From the NCBI GenBank assembly GCA_054601695.1, contig BAAHQB010000328.1, forward strand, positions 62,001-126,000: DNA of 64,000 bases. The letters run 5' to 3'. Origin of the DNA: Amorphochlora amoebiformis (lineage: Eukaryota > Cercozoa > Chlorarachniophyceae). The notes beneath the pieces are model-generated. The model did no database searches, was not told where the DNA came from, and saw only the letters and a list, made by a program, of their open reading frames with translations. The translations under genes and the position numbers were made by a program. Shown in pieces: positions 63,129 to 64,000 of this stretch. The first letter of the stretch is position 1. Every line of letters starts with the position of its first letter.

Positions 63129-63173
<45 letters not shown>

Positions 63174-63189
63174 TTATACATATCCGACA

Positions 63190-63295
63190 GGCTAGCAGAT
63201 GGATGCCGCATAATAATATATTAATATCTGGAGTACACCATGCCACTAACGGTGAATAACCAAGAGCTGACCTCGAGTGAACCCTGCTAGGTAGC
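63190..63295 (-). repeat. Outer edge of inverted repeat, right
   Basis: Reverse-complement counterpart of 23520-23612. The two edges are about 39.7 kb apart. Confidence 0.8.
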
Positions 63296-63299
63296 AAAG

Positions 63300-63438
63300 T
63301 CGCTAAAGCTTAGATCCTTAACCCTAGCCCTAACCCAAGCTCTGCGGTATTCAATATCGTTGAAATAATAACAAAGGTTGAGTACTAATGAGTGCTATGC
63401 ATGCTATTGCATATACGACATACTCGTTTACTTGTGCG

Positions 63439-63477
<39 letters not shown>

Positions 63478-63965
63478 ATATATATATATATATTACTATG
63501 TAATTGTACTATGCATGAATGATGTGGGATTTGACACTAGTTACATAATCATTATCTGGACTATACTACGTACGCGCTAGTAGATAGGGAGTGAATGCTA
63601 AGCTTCTGCTGCGGTAGCTACATACTACTATGATCTAGCTATAGTCAATATCTAGTATAGACCTAGTAGACACTCTGGATACTAGAGACATAGCTAGTAG
63701 GGTTAGGGTTAGGGTTAGTAGGGTTAGGGTTAAGGTTAGGGTTAGGGTTAGCTAGTTAGGGTATCAAAGATAACTCTAGATCTAGATACTATTACTAGCA
63801 CTAGCAGCATTGACGCACGGTCATCTAGGACACACCAGATATATCTAGTCTAGCGGGTATGTCTATATACTAGATATAGTGGTATACCATGATATGCATA
63901 TATCTAGATATATATATATTTATATAGAGATGAGTATTTATATACTAGCATCATGATCATGATGT

Positions 63966-63999
<34 letters not shown>

Positions 64000-64000
64000 C
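63300..64000. other. Spacer right of the inverted repeat
   Basis: No gene is recognised. It contains a variant CCCTAA cluster near 63320-63335, a TA tract at 63441-63495, CTAG-rich unique sequence and the telomere-type array at 63697-63763. Confidence 0.7.
63697..63763 (+). repeat. Interstitial telomere-type array (TTAGGG)
   Basis: About ten GGGTTA units in two blocks, with small variants, in the spacer right of the inverted repeat. The orientation is opposite to the arrays at 2735 and 19472. Confidence 0.9.

Overview
The window is nuclear DNA of a eukaryote, very probably a protist. Three conserved eukaryotic genes are cut into many short exons with GT-AG introns, TTAGGG/CCCTAA telomere-type arrays occur inside introns, and nearly every intron and spacer is filled with (TA)n microsatellite. 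I cannot name the clade from sequence alone. Most long open frames here are translations of TA, CA or GA repeats and are not genes. The genes below were read exon by exon by matching family motifs and splice phases.

Layout. (1) About 238-22064, plus strand: a copine gene (C2A, C2B, von Willebrand A domain, Q/P/G-rich tail). It has about 28 exons averaging near 70 nt, and its 5' end lies left of the window. (2) About 23.5-34.6 kb: two direct copies of a roughly 5 kb unit. Each carries an intronless gene for a Lys/Pro/Ser-rich protein with 42-residue SPMKKSPK repeats, plus two small downstream frames. (3) About 34.6-38.9 kb: GA/CT-rich DNA, then a single-copy intronless relative of the repeat gene (37048-37809). 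(4) 39195-44628, plus: a Rab6-type GTPase gene (8 exons found, first one missing) ending in CCNY. (5) 45429-53721, minus: a gene of the isocitrate lyase/PEP mutase superfamily with a KRCGH motif, convergent with Rab6. (6) About 53.8-63.3 kb: two more copies of the 5 kb unit in opposite orientation. Regions 2 and 6 therefore form a large inverted repeat around a spacer of about 19 kb.

The most striking feature is a repeated accident of gene structure. In all three intron-rich genes, pieces of exon edge (exon end, splice site and a little intron) are copied one to several times into the adjacent intron, each copy bounded by (TA)n. The copies range from nearly identical to strongly AT-decayed. 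This looks like a continuing process in which TA tracts drive exon-edge duplication and the duplicates then decay, leaving introns full of decoy splice sites.

The three housekeeping-type genes (membrane-binding copine, Golgi-traffic Rab6, small-molecule lyase) show no functional link. The repeat-unit family is unrecognised and could be a novel DNA-binding or phosphorylation-scaffold protein family.
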